Shown: positions 1 through 10,120 of the stretch, piece by piece
Layout of the letters: each line of letters starts with the position of its first letter
Numbering within the stretch: position 1 is the stretch's first letter
Source: Darksidea phi
Taxonomy: Eukaryota > Ascomycota > Dothideomycetes > Pleosporales > Lentitheciaceae
DNA length: 64,000 nt
Assembly (NCBI GenBank): GCA_030770425.1
Contig: JASJFT010000027.1
Span: forward strand, 124,001-188,000
Direction: 5' to 3'
Made by a program: the position numbers and the translations under genes
Notes under the pieces: model-generated
Seen by the model: only the letters and a program-made list of their open reading frames with translations
Told to the model about the DNA's origin: nothing
Database searches by the model: none

Positions 1-266
1 TCAAACAAAAAAGGTTGTGGTCAGTAGTAGTTGACCGAAAAGGCGGCAGGCGCAAAGGAGTGTAGAGATGCGGAAGCGCAATTAGTCAGCACCACTTCTG
101 CATTCCGATTCCTCTAAGTGCATGGGTTCATTAGCACTTCACGTCAAATTCTAAGGTAAGTACCAAGAGGAAACCAAAAGACGGTCCCCGAACTAAGGAG
201 TCGCGACACAGCGCTCATGGAAACAGCTCTCAAACCTTTCCGGCATCAATACCCTCTACTACTCTT

Positions 267-1307
267 CTAACACTTGAGGTTGAACTTCTCTTTGCGATCG
301 GCGGTCATGGCACCCCACTGCGTCTCGTCTTTCTTCTCGCCGTTATCACCGATAGCATGGGGCTTCCACGGCTCGTCAAAAGCCTCGAAGTAAAACCCGT
401 TGAAGCCCCAGTCAATCAGGGTACAGAAACCCTTTCTGTAGAAAGTCTCGGCGTTCTCCAACCCGCCCTTAGCCGCCCAGTAGTCGATGCCGTCTAGATT
501 CATGTCAGCAACCATCCCAAATGTGCATGTCGGCAGAAGAGAAAAGGAACGCAAACGTACCACCAGTAGGCCATCCCGACTCGCCATTCCATACTTCAAT
601 CTTATCATGTCCTCCCGCAACCTTCTCGATATGGGCTACCGCCTCATACATGTCATTCAAGTAAACGCTCGTCATGTTATTTGGGCCACCACTCTGCCAG
701 AACGCAAATGCATTGACGAAAATAAAGTCCACAGTCCCAATAATAGCATCACCGGTTCCATCGGCGAATTTATTCCAGGAGTCTGCCGTGCCGACTTTGA
801 TACCTTTCGGTAGCTTGGATTTGACGGTTTCGATCTTAGACTTGAGTTCTTCGCCTGTAAAGTTGCCCCGGTAGAGGGTCTCTGAGCCGACGGTTACGGC
901 GTAAATGCTTTCAGCGTGGTCTTTGGAGGCGGCTACGATGGCATCGAGGTCGTTGTTGAAGGACTCTTCAACGTCGGGCCTGTTTCTCTCCATTAGTATC
1001 CACGATCATCACCCTCGGGCATTGGGGTCTCGTACCAGATCCCAAGCACAACCTTAAAACCCTTCTTCTTCGCCGCAGGAAGAATGGCCTCGGTCATGTT
1101 GCAGTCTGCAGCTGCATATCCACGCACAATAGTCGCTCCAGAGGCTGTCTTGATAGCGTCGAAATCCTCCTCATAGTCAGTCTGCGTCTTGCACGACTCG
1201 TCTGGCATTTTCGTGCCTAATGCGAAACCCATCCGTCCCTTCTCCGCTGCGAACACAATGGCCGGGGCCACTGCGAGCGTCGCCGCCGCAAACGACGTAA
1301 AGCGCAT
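267..1307 (-). CDS. Secreted GH17 beta-1,3-glucanase/glucanosyltransferase (Bgl2-like)
   Basis: Three exons joined across introns 494-560 and 980-1035 give about 305 aa, close to the ~313 aa of the Bgl2 family. The first 18 or so residues (MRFTSFAAATLAVAPAIV) form a signal peptide. GH17 hallmarks are present: VVLGIWPDVEES spans the first splice, TVGSE carries the predicted acid/base Glu, and WNGESGWPTG carries the nucleophile Glu and spans the second splice. The first intron looks like a frameshift in raw translation but has donor GTACGA, branch TACTAA and acceptor CAG, so it is an intron. Known role of the family: cell-wall beta-1,3-glucan cleavage and transfer outside the plasma membrane. 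There is no Ser/Thr-rich or GPI tail, so it is probably soluble and wall-associated. The start is the first ATG that gives a signal peptide. Confidence 0.9.
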
Positions 1308-1939
1308 CTTCGTTCGTAGATGAATATCTTTAGCCCGGTTTAAGGAGTCGCGGGGGTGGGCACGTTGACGATACAAGACAAACGCGTGGAAGCAAACAAT
1401 CAATGAATGACTATATAGCTGAAAGAAATGAAGGACAGACAGTAAGTCTGGGGGAAAAGAGTGACTGTGCCGACGCGGTGCACGAAAGGGTGTGAAGTGG
1501 AAAAGGTGAGGTCGCGGCTTGAGAAGACGGGGCCGCTGTACCCCTGCAGGCGCGATATCATGACAAGTTCCCAGATAGGCAAGTTACTAATAGATAGCGT
1601 GGGCTGATTTGTTTCACATCACGTCTGAAGCGTTCCAATACGGCTGTAATATATTTTGCTCGAGACTGATGTTCGCGAGTTTACACGTTACCTCTGTTTA
1701 GTTGAGATCAGCTTTGCGGCGTATCGAAGCACGCCTAACTCTGAAACTACATTCACTACGTTGAGCGCGGGATACGTGCAAAAGTTCACTCTTCAGGATC
1801 CAAAGAGTAATGAGATGGTTTATAGAAAGACGCCTCGAAAGGCAAACTAATGCTCACCCCGCAGAGGCAGGATGCACGCTGGCAACGCCTAACAACTAAC
1901 GCTAAACGCAATGCTAAGTTAACCTTCCCGGACCGGACT
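1308..1939. other. Intergenic: GH17 promoter and GH47 3' flank
   Basis: No gene supported. It must hold the upstream region of the minus-strand glucanase and the 3' end of the mannosidase. The short open frames here are not protein-like. Confidence 0.6.
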
Positions 1940-3733
1940 TCACCCCTGAGACAACCTAAAAGGGTGGGCCTCAGTATTAAGCACAAACTCGTCCAAACTA
2001 ATCAAGTCTGTATTGGCAAAGCACAAGTAGAAATATTTCAACGTCTCTGCAAGCCAAAAACTCTCCATATAATCCGTCTTCTTTGAACCTACTACACCAA
2101 CATCCTCAATGGCTGCATTCGCAAGGTCCGTATCTGTCGCATTGGCTACGGCTTCGAACATAGCCCAGGCGGCATCCCTGTATTCCACTTGGCCTGTTAT
2201 ACGCCATAGGATGAAGACAGACTCGATGGCTTCGGGGCGAAGAATGTAGCGGGGATCTTTGGCGGTGGTGAAGCCTTTTGGCAAGTGTCCGTGGTATTCA
2301 GGTCGTTCCTGGCGTCCGGTGAGCCAGAGGTCTTCATCCCACTTGCAGGCGGTTTTTGCGTCCTCGCCAGGACATTTAATCATATTGTAGCGTTCGGGCA
2401 TGATGCCAGTAGGGAAAGACTTGTATGCATAGATGCAGCCACGTGTGAGTTTAGCGCCAATGTCAAGGTACTGGTCGTTTTCGAAGAGGCGACCGCCGAG
2501 AGCGTACAAGCCTCCGATGAAGCAGGAAAGATGCTCACTTTCAGGGTCTAGGCGTATGTTGTCTCCTAGAACGTCACAGTAGCCCGAGATAAGGATGTCT
2601 TCGTTAGTTGGCGTCATCGGTCTAAAGAAGAGATTGTTTATTGCCGTGTTCATGAAGGTGCGAGCCATGATGTCGTACTTCTTCGCACTGGCGTCTACTG
2701 ATCCTAGTAGAGCGTGCGCCTTAGGTAGGTATTCGTACAGTGAGTCTGCGTTTCCAGCGATTGTGAACTGGTAGCCAGTGACAACGTCCTTCTCGTTCAT
2801 GCGCACCATCATTGGCCACATTCCTGGCAGCATCGTTTCGTTCTGATGCTCGTAGAAGACATCCATGAGACTAGAGACGGCGGAGTAGTACTTGCTGTCA
2901 CCGGTGATTTGACTTAACCTGCTAAACTCAAGCGTTATTGTGCCTGGCGATGCCGATACCACTGATTGCTCAACGACAAGTCCTTCACCTTCTTTCGCGG
3001 TGTCAAAGTCGATGAAGTCGACAGGCATGCCATTCTCCGTGTTGAAGCCCGCATAGAGAAGATCCCCTACTTCTACTGCTTTGGCCTTTAGCACCGCATG
3101 CCCACTCAGATCGTATGCTGCAATCAGTCCACCTAGATATCGAATGCACGTCTCAAAAGTGTTCACTCGGCTGGACGTACTTTTCCCGAAATCAATCGTC
3201 GCAACTGCTGCCACAGCCTCGTAGAACTCCTCCCTCATTCCCATTATCCAGAGCGTGTCCAGACTGTCTACTAGTGTCGCCGCCCATCCTGAGAACTGAT
3301 CCACATAGCCTCCGCTTATAGGTTTCAATGCATCCTTCATCCACGCCTTCTCTTTGTAGCTCGCCCATGCCTTCTTGAACACCCTCAAGACCTCCAACCG
3401 TCTTCGTTCTTGCTCGGCCGCTGCCTTCCGTGAATCGGGACTGAATTGGTGCTGAATGCGCGGTCGGTTTTTAACGGGCGGTGGGAGCTTGGGCTTGAGC
3501 GCTGGCGGGTGCGCAAACTTAACGGTATTCCAGGCGAAGCTGCTCGTGTTCGCGAATATATTGGGAACGTGTTTAGGATCGTTCATGTATTTCGCCAATT
3601 TTGCTGTCCCCACATTAGGGGTGCCATTGAGCGGTAGGACGGAGGGCACCGCATTGCTTTCGGGGAAGAAGTGATAGAGGAGAATGATAACGATGGCGCC
3701 AGCGAGGATGCGTCGCGCTCGAAGACGCGCCAT
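1940..3733 (-). CDS. Class I alpha-1,2-mannosidase (GH47), type II membrane protein
   Basis: Single-exon gene, 597 aa from the ATG at 3733. An in-frame opening continues 51 codons upstream, but those residues are not conserved-looking, and MARLRAR followed by a hydrophobic stretch (ILAGAIVIILLYHFF) is a classic cytosolic tail plus signal anchor. The rest reads as one (alpha/alpha)7-barrel GH47 domain: GGYVDQFSGWAATLVDSLDTL, the pair of Cys regions around LSCFIGGLYALGGRLF and TRGCIYAYKSFPTGIMPE, LRPEAIESVFILWR, and TDYMESFWLAETLKYFYLCF with a C-terminal VLNTEAHPF where Ca2+-binding Thr is expected. The family trims Man9 N-glycans in the ER or Golgi with inverting chemistry. I cannot tell ER Mns1 from Golgi mannosidase I by sequence alone. 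Confidence 0.92.
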   Translation of the reverse strand: MARLRARRILAGAIVIILLYHFFPESNAVPSVLPLNGTPNVGTAKLAKYMNDPKHVPNIFANTSSFAWNTVKFAHPPALKPKLPPPVKNRPRIQHQFSPDSRKAAAEQERRRLEVLRVFKKAWASYKEKAWMKDALKPISGGYVDQFSGWAATLVDSLDTLWIMGMREEFYEAVAAVATIDFGKSTSSRVNTFETCIRYLGGLIAAYDLSGHAVLKAKAVEVGDLLYAGFNTENGMPVDFIDFDTAKEGEGLVVEQSVVSASPGTITLEFSRLSQITGDSKYYSAVSSLMDVFYEHQNETMLPGMWPMMVRMNEKDVVTGYQFTIAGNADSLYEYLPKAHALLGSVDASAKKYDIMARTFMNTAINNLFFRPMTPTNEDILISGYCDVLGDNIRLDPESEHLSCFIGGLYALGGRLFENDQYLDIGAKLTRGCIYAYKSFPTGIMPERYNMIKCPGEDAKTACKWDEDLWLTGRQERPEYHGHLPKGFTTAKDPRYILRPEAIESVFILWRITGQVEYRDAAWAMFEAVANATDTDLANAAIEDVGVVGSKKTDYMESFWLAETLKYFYLCFANTDLISLDEFVLNTEAHPFRLSQG

Positions 3734-4637
3734 GATTGATAGGCTCAGGTATTGCGGTGAAAATGCGGGAAGTACGGAGCAGCTGTCATGCCCGGTTGTG
3801 GTCGCATGGAGCAGTGTGGGAGAAGGAGTACGCCATGCTTCGATGTGGACAGGTCTGCGATTGCAATGCGAGGCTAATCTGTGCAATCAACAGACCCTGG
3901 TAGTCGGCGTCTCGTCGGATGCATATGGAGCTGATGGCTACCCATACAAGAGCATTTCTCGCTGCGTGGAAGAAAAGTGTCTACACTTTCAGCGCAGGAA
4001 GAGCAGGAGATGGACAAGTAGTGAATTGTAGAAGCTTGGGAAGGTACAAGCATGGTAATAGGCGGGTCCTGCCATGAGGAAGGTAGAAACCGGCTGGGGA
4101 CGATGCTTGCAAGGCATTTAGAGATACTACTTAGCTCAATATCCGCATTTGCGTTGGAAAATAGGCCTTAGTAGGTTGTTCAGACGGGAATGTCCGAAGC
4201 TGACGGAAGTTGAGCAGTACTGGATTCAATGTTATCTGATCCGCAGAGCTGCAACCAATCAGCACCTGCCATCCACGTGAACTCCACTTGCACGTGCAGG
4301 CCCAATGAGAACGTGCAGCCCGGACCCACCGTCGCGCTGGCAACCACCACAGCCGACTTCTGCACGCCAATCTGGGCAGATTTGTGACGTCTCCACGGCT
4401 ATTCAACCGATACACAATCTGCACAACAAGGCCATTGTAAGTCTCACAGCCAGCGTCCCTACGGTCAACTAGTGTGACTTGCGCTTATCCTTCCTAGTAC
4501 TGGAGGTTTGTTTACAGCCCGCCAGACTCGCCCCCGGCTATCCATAGTCGCATCGAGCTCCACACCGCCAAATTCCTCGCCAACAGGCGCATTTCTCCTC
4601 CTTTTCCCCCGGAGACCTCCAATTGAAACGACCGAGA
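3734..4637. other. Divergent promoter between GH47 and a secreted-protein gene
   Basis: No coding gene supported. The segment separates two divergently read genes. Its clearest sequence feature is the pair of CACGTG boxes listed separately, followed at once by a CCAAT pentamer. Confidence 0.6.
4274..4296. promoter_or_regulatory. Two CACGTG E-boxes 17 bp apart
   Basis: Perfect palindromes CACGTG at 4274-4279 and 4291-4296, with CCCAAT just after. Start-to-start spacing of 17 bp is about 1.6 helical turns. CACGTG is the site of bHLH factors (for example the Pho4, Cbf1 and SREBP classes in fungi). A role in the divergent promoter is inference. Confidence 0.4.
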
Positions 4638-5447
4638 ATGCGGAATGCGTTCGCCGCCCTCGTCTTGTTCCCCGCAATTGCGCTCGCCGCGCCCGACTTT
4701 GTAACCGACTTCGAGCCCGCCGCCCTCCAAAAAGCACCGGCGCAAAACAATGAGACAATCCTCGAAGACGGCAATCTTGAGCTTCTAAAACGACAAGGCA
4801 CAAACTGCGCAAATGGATGGTCCGCCTGCACGAACATAAACCAACCAGGCATCTGCTGCCGCAACGACCAAATTTGTACTGCCGACGCCGCCGGCCACGC
4901 AGCCTGTTGTCCCAGAGGCGCAGCTTGCACCGGCACAATCATCCCCATCGGCCAAGCTACATCCTCAATAAGCTTTACGCAGGCGACGGCAACAACAACA
5001 GGGGCATTTGTGATGCCCTCCGCAACGAGCACGGATACCCCGTTCCAACAAAATCCCTCATCGGCAACACGCTCTATGGTATCCAACCAATTCTACCCGT
5101 TTCCATTTATACCAACCACTTACACCAATGCAGCCGCCTGCTCATCGGCTTATACGAGTTGTCAGTCTGATGCTGCGAGCTGTACGGCTGCTCTAGCGAA
5201 CGGTGCGCAGGGCGTGACCATCAGCGCGCCCAACGGCGGAGTCACGCAAACAGCGGTCCCGAGTGTGGGCTCTCAGAGTGCGAGTAGTATCTGCTCAAGC
5301 TTGAGTCAGGCTGCGTGCTCGGGATTGCAGGTGGCAGCTTGTCAGGCATTTGGGGCAGGATCGGGTGCGGCGCCGACGAGGTGTGCCGACGTGTATAGGG
5401 TAGGTGCGGGGTTTGCGCTAGGCATTGCAGGACAGCTGTTGCGGTAG
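4638..5447 (+). CDS. Secreted cysteine-rich protein with Kex2 site, possible GPI anchor
   Basis: Single exon, 269 aa from MRNAFAALVLFPAIALAAP, a strong signal peptide. A propeptide ends in LLKRQG, a typical Kex2 (KR) cleavage site. The mature part begins with a compact Cys-rich module (about residues 57-105 with eight Cys, including paired CC), followed by a Ser/Thr/Pro-rich linker, a second region with five regularly spaced Cys (CSSAYTSCQSDAASC), and a mildly hydrophobic C-terminus (GAGFALGIAGQLLR). This fits a wall-linked or GPI-anchored surface protein of filamentous fungi. I recognise no enzyme. It could also be a small secreted protein without an anchor. Confidence 0.7.
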   Translation: MRNAFAALVLFPAIALAAPDFVTDFEPAALQKAPAQNNETILEDGNLELLKRQGTNCANGWSACTNINQPGICCRNDQICTADAAGHAACCPRGAACTGTIIPIGQATSSISFTQATATTTGAFVMPSATSTDTPFQQNPSSATRSMVSNQFYPFPFIPTTYTNAAACSSAYTSCQSDAASCTAALANGAQGVTISAPNGGVTQTAVPSVGSQSASSICSSLSQAACSGLQVAACQAFGAGSGAAPTRCADVYRVGAGFALGIAGQLLR

Positions 5448-6538
5448 CGACGTCGGAAACATTTTGCGTTTCATGTGAATAGTTTGTTTTGGGACAGAGT
5501 ATGGCAGTGGCGAGCATACTTAGGTATATGAGCTGTGATGGGGTTGTTTTGAACATGATTATGGAGTTTACGGTCTTTTGGGTCTGGGATGAAGACTAAT
5601 GAATCTTTCGAGCAAGTGCAGTATAATGTCTCCTGATCCAGAAGTAAAGGGGAGGAGAATCGGTTCAGAGCTCGAATGTTTGGTGATAGCTCATATCACA
5701 TGTTTATGAAAATAGTTTTCCAGGAATCATCTCGTATCCGTGTCTTTGTTACTAGAAAGTATACCTACAACCAAGCGCAACTTGCCTCGCAAAGCTTGTA
5801 GCAGAGCCATCACATTTTTGTCCATCTCCCAAACTCCGTCTTAATATGTTTCGACCCACTCAATAGTAATAATCTTTAAGTTTCCGGCTCTCTCTTAGCT
5901 GCGTTCGCACGGTCTCGTCCAGCGATTCCGAAAATCACCCTGGCTTACAAAAACAAGTGAAGTTCCTTCATTCTGTGGCTGTCTACATCTCCACAGCAAC
6001 CCAAGGTCTATTTTCTTTACTTGCCTGAGGATGGTCAGCAACCACGGAGTGAGGGTACCCTATCTGGATGGTAGATATGTCTCTCCGGTCCAGAAGCAGA
6101 TTTCTGTAAGGAAGAAGTGCCTAAGTACTTCGCGGTTGATTTGGCGGCATATGAGGAGGTTGCGTAGAGGTGAGCTGATAGCTTCTGCAACGAAGCGGGT
6201 TTTGCGTGAAGATGTGTCGTTCGGAGGGAGTGATGAGATTGTCGTAAATGACGAAGCGTGATTCGATAACAATGTGCGGAGTAGTGGCAAGTCATTAATA
6301 GGGCTATTGCAATGGTTATATGCATCGAGATGTGTCAGTTGTGGACATGAAATTCTTATAGAAGCTGAATTTTCAAAAAGAAGTTTGGCTGCTGGGCTAG
6401 ATAGTGGCTTGGGGCAGTGACGTCTTTAGCGCAGCACAGGCCACCTAGTTTCGCGTAGAAACGCGTCGTGGGAAAGCACGACCAGCCCACTAATCCGTTC
6501 TACACAGTTTCGCCCGCACATCGCCATGAGCACCACCG
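5448..6538. other. Intergenic: 3' flank, possible F-box-like remnant, SLD3 promoter
   Basis: Mostly featureless and AT-richer than its surroundings. A short minus-strand protein-like patch is listed separately as a possible gene relic. The last 100 bases are the SLD3 leader. Confidence 0.5.
6060..6290 (-). pseudogene. Possible fragment of a fungal F-box/2EXR-like protein
   Basis: A 76-residue open stretch contains LRNLLICRQINREVLRHFF, which resembles the 'LLxVCRQIxxEaxxxFy' segment that follows the N-terminal motif in many fungal F-box or 2EXR-type proteins. There is no convincing N-terminal LPxEIR motif and it stops shortly after. It may be a relic or chance. Confidence 0.2.
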
Positions 6539-9259
6539 ATGTCGCCGTACGCATTGCAGATGAAATCAATGCTTCAAACGGCTTCTAGGAGCTCTACAGA
6601 AACTCTGGGCTTACCCACAAAACGCGACGCCGAACCGACCCCTCGACTACCCTCTAAGAGGAAACGAGATACGATTTGCGGCCTCGGAGCGTTCAATAAA
6701 CCCTTCACAATCAAGCCATGTCCCGAAGCACCATACGATAAACCGCATATCTTCAAGCCCGTCCGCGTCATCGGCCGCTCTCAGCTCCCGCTTTCGTTCC
6801 TCGACACCTCTGCGGATGGGAAGTTTGTCGCGAACCGTCTGTTTTCCGCCTACGTCGACATACTAGAAAGACCTAATGAGGTCCACCATAGGGAAAATGA
6901 CTCCGCAAGGGTGCTTATTGCGCGGTACGAAACGAAGAGGACACTATATGCCGTGGAGCGAGTGCAGACAGGGGTATACAGCCTCTGCAAGTTGGCTGGC
7001 TGGCTGAAAGAGAAGGATGTTACGGAGCTGTGGGATCCGGAGACTTTGAATGTCTATCCGAAACATCCACAAATGGAGTGTATTGGTGCGGCGGAAGGCG
7101 AGTGGTGGAAGCACGCCATGGTGAGCACAGAGCAAGCAGAAAGGCCTGCAAAGCGCGTTAGGATGTCGATGCTTCCACCACAATTGATGTCGAAGCTGGA
7201 AACTCGGCCAATCAAGACACAGGACGCGCAGCAGATTTTTAACGAGGTCGCGCACGAACAGGCACAGCCAACAGTGCTGTGGACTGAATTTGCTTCGGAG
7301 CCAATGGAGATGCCTACTTTGCCCACTCCGCAAGAGCAACTGGAAGCTCTGGTGGAACAGTATCTTAACGCCATATACATGTCTAAGATGTCCCTCGCAT
7401 ATTTCGCTAAAGGACCTATTACTCGAATTCGAAACGCATTCACATCACCCGAGGAAGGCGCTCCGCCTACACACGAGCTGGTCAGTTTCCTCAGATCGAT
7501 GCTCCTCAGCCACAAAGCGGAAGAGAATAAGTATCGAGAAAAGCTGCAGGAAGTGGTCAAGGCGATTCCCCCTGGATCCTTCTCTGAAGATGAGCTCGTC
7601 GACACATCTATGAAGCCGAAGAAGTCGAAGAAGAAGGTCAAGATTAGCCGGGAGGGCGTGTATCCTCAAGAGGCCCAGATTGTGAAAAAGTGGTGGATCA
7701 GCGAGATGCCAAACACGGAGGTGTACGGAGAAGAGACCATGGATCAGCGTCTCAAAAGACGTCTTGCGGATTTGCGAGTTCGTGAAGCGCTCGCTCAAAT
7801 GATTTTGATGCTAGAAATTATTTCACTCGAGACGCTCGCCACGTACAAGGGACCACCAGAAGATGTTGATGGGAGTGAAGAGACTCAAACCCAAGGAGAA
7901 CCGCGGGCTGGGCCCAAGAAACGCAAGAAGAAGCTTGGCGATGTGAATCTGCTATTAGATCTGCTGCTTGACAAATTGTGCATTTGGCAATCCGTTGAGC
8001 AAGAGGGCGTGCTGGATTTCGCTTCAAAATCGTCAAACCAAGATGCTGGAACAGATGGGGTTGGCCCGAATGGTGGCAACGATCGCTTGCAAAGCTTTTG
8101 TGTCGAAGTTATCATACCATTTTACATGAACAGGCTGCCTGAACAAGCTCGAACGGTCAACAAGAAGCTAGGTGGCCCGGCAAACACGTCGCCTCCAAAG
8201 CGAAAAGCCATGAAGCCGCCGACAACGTCACGCAAGACCGGCGAGCCGAAGGAACCAGACACAAAAAGGTCGCGTCGTTCTCTTGGGCGAGTAGCCACGG
8301 ATAATACAGGAAAGACCGGTCAACGACGAGCTACTCCTTCGTTGAATCGATCCGCTACCGACTCTGCTCTGATAAGTAATATTAAACGAGAAGGAAGCGA
8401 AGTGCCCTTATCCGCGATACCGTTCCAGCGAAGCCCTTCGAACGCTGTCAGGCAGTCCATGTCTCACATGAAGCTACTCAAGGGTCGTGAGATCGATCTG
8501 AACGCGACCACGGCGGCCGCTGCAGCGAAGATGAAGCAAAAGAAGAGGGTGGAAGAGGACCTGCAAGAAGCCATCACAGCTCTTAAAAGGCCCAATCGCG
8601 GACTGGCTGCAGGAAGTTATGCCGACGAGCTTGAGAAACGCGGTGTCACTCTACCAAACAAATCTAGGAAACCGACGAACCCTGTTAGGAGGATTGTGAA
8701 AGATGTCCAGGTCTCGGCAACACCAAGAGCCGTCCGTACCACCAAGAGACTGGTTGATCAGACACCGATACATCACCGCAACCCTTTCGTTCGACCCCGC
8801 GAAACCGATGCGCCACCGTCGAGCGACTTCTGCATACCGTCCTCAGCGGCACGTCCCCCGTCCCCGATTGTGCCAGCGACCGTTCGGCGTAGCGCAACGT
8901 CTCGAACGCTAGCGGAACCCACTGTCACAGAAACGCCATCCAAACCGTCCATGGGTAGGTCGTTCCTGGTAGCAACCGCGGCGAACACGAAAATCTTGGC
9001 CACGCCGTCGAAGCATAGAGCTATGTCACCCGATTCCCCGGCCCAACGTGTCGATGCGACTCCAACGAAGGTCATGGCCTCGTCTCCTTCAAACCACAGG
9101 GCGCCAACACCTCGTACGTTATTTGCGACGCCCGTTAAACGGGCTACTACCATGCCTGTTGCCGAATCCCCTTTCCCTGCTCTTTCAAATCCAGCGAAGG
9201 ACGATAAGGAGCCGTCGATATATGATGCACTGGGCTGGAACGACGATGATGGTTTTTGA
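6539..9259 (+). CDS. sld3: DNA replication regulator Sld3
   Basis: Single exon, 906 aa. The central region (about residues 245-460) has the fungal Sld3 domain features: LEALVEQYLNAIYMSKMSLAYFAKGPITR, a helix LVSFLRSMLLS, the basic stretch KPKKSKKKVK, then YPQEAQIVKKWW and a helical LKRRLADLRVREALAQMILMLEI. The C-terminal ~400 residues are disordered and rich in S/T-P sites (SPSN, TPRT, SPSNHRAPTPRT), as expected for CDK targets. In yeast, Sld3 binds Cdc45 and, once phosphorylated by CDK, Dpb11, to load Cdc45 at origins. The start at 6539 is the first ATG in frame. An earlier ATG at 6526 opens a 20-codon frame that overlaps it. SLD3 evolves fast, so the call rests on the Cdc45-binding region. 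Confidence 0.85.
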   Translation: MSPYALQMKSMLQTASRSSTETLGLPTKRDAEPTPRLPSKRKRDTICGLGAFNKPFTIKPCPEAPYDKPHIFKPVRVIGRSQLPLSFLDTSADGKFVANRLFSAYVDILERPNEVHHRENDSARVLIARYETKRTLYAVERVQTGVYSLCKLAGWLKEKDVTELWDPETLNVYPKHPQMECIGAAEGEWWKHAMVSTEQAERPAKRVRMSMLPPQLMSKLETRPIKTQDAQQIFNEVAHEQAQPTVLWTEFASEPMEMPTLPTPQEQLEALVEQYLNAIYMSKMSLAYFAKGPITRIRNAFTSPEEGAPPTHELVSFLRSMLLSHKAEENKYREKLQEVVKAIPPGSFSEDELVDTSMKPKKSKKKVKISREGVYPQEAQIVKKWWISEMPNTEVYGEETMDQRLKRRLADLRVREALAQMILMLEIISLETLATYKGPPEDVDGSEETQTQGEPRAGPKKRKKKLGDVNLLLDLLLDKLCIWQSVEQEGVLDFASKSSNQDAGTDGVGPNGGNDRLQSFCVEVIIPFYMNRLPEQARTVNKKLGGPANTSPPKRKAMKPPTTSRKTGEPKEPDTKRSRRSLGRVATDNTGKTGQRRATPSLNRSATDSALISNIKREGSEVPLSAIPFQRSPSNAVRQSMSHMKLLKGREIDLNATTAAAAAKMKQKKRVEEDLQEAITALKRPNRGLAAGSYADELEKRGVTLPNKSRKPTNPVRRIVKDVQVSATPRAVRTTKRLVDQTPIHHRNPFVRPRETDAPPSSDFCIPSSAARPPSPIVPATVRRSATSRTLAEPTVTETPSKPSMGRSFLVATAANTKILATPSKHRAMSPDSPAQRVDATPTKVMASSPSNHRAPTPRTLFATPVKRATTMPVAESPFPALSNPAKDDKEPSIYDALGWNDDDGF

Positions 9260-9887
9260 GGCTGAATTTCTTGAAGTTATGTTGCATAGCGAGCATGAAC
9301 GGGTGCGAAATGATGGGCTGCATTTTCAAAGGAGAATTGGGCGAAGGAATACCGATGCAGTCAGCCATGGCAATTAGACTATGTTGTTCTATCGTACGGA
9401 GTACAGCCAAGTTCAAGGCATGACGCTTGCTGACAGGTGTACAATGCCACCGTCTGTTGTTGCCATTATTGTTAGCAGCATTATTGAACGTTGCAGCGCC
9501 AATAACACGCGCATGCTGGAGCGCGATGTTGTCCTTCGGTCCTTTTAGCACCCCTCGGACCTGGTCCGAGACTGGTGGGTGGTGTTTCCACGCTCAACCA
9601 AGCCTAGCACAGCGAGTTTAGCTGTGCTTATTGTTCTTTCCCGTGCAGGTATTTGTCCGGTTCCTGAGCCAGCCGGCGCCCCCGTCCAGGATGGATCGAG
9701 TATTTGGTGTTGCGGTTACCGAGGACCTGGCTTGCCGGGCTATCCATCTCTGTTCATTTCAACGTGCAAGCATCATCGCGTAGCAACAGATTCCCCCAAA
9801 CAAAGCAACAAGGGCCCGGACGCGATGCATATCGGCTCATTTTACGCGTCGACGTGTGCGGTTCAGGTAGATTGGCGCGCTGGTGGT

Positions 9888-9936
9888 GGGCGCGGGCGCG
9901 GGCGACGGCGACAGGGCGATGGGGGCGATGGGGGGG
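9888..9936 (+). repeat. Cluster of six G-runs, potential G-quadruplex
   Basis: Within 49 bases there are six runs of three or more G (9888, 9894, 9900, 9914, 9921, 9930), interleaved with CGC and CGAT spacers. This meets the usual G3+ N1-7 quadruplex rule for the last runs and nearly so throughout. Confidence 0.5.
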
Positions 9937-10095
9937 ACTAACGGGAGGAAGCAACTGCGATGACCCCTGAGGCGCAAGACCGCGCAACGGGCCTTAGCAT
10001 GAAGGCACAAGTCCACAGGGCCCAATCGCAACCGGGCCGGGCGGCGGAGAATAATGGGTCTGTTCACCAACGACCGGGAGCAGTTGTTAGCTCGC

Positions 10096-10120
10096 CCCTA
10101 ACCACCCTAACCACCCTAAC
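10096..10120 (-). repeat. Three TTAGGG hexamers in a 9-bp tandem repeat
   Basis: The plus strand carries CCCTAACCA repeated at 9-bp period (two full copies and seven bases of a third). The minus strand therefore shows TTAGGG three times, each separated by three bases. TTAGGG is the telomere repeat of filamentous ascomycetes and also the core bound by Tbf1/TRF-type Myb factors at some promoters. The 9-bp rather than 6-bp period argues against a telomere scar. Confidence 0.6.

Noticed and set aside
980..1035. Apparent frameshift in the GH17 gene
   Set aside because: It is a normal 56-nt intron (GTACGA, TACTAA branch, CAG) that restores LGIWPDVEESF.
10096..10120. Interstitial telomere scar
   Set aside because: The hexamers are spaced at nine bases and only three occur; flanks are ordinary single-copy genes.
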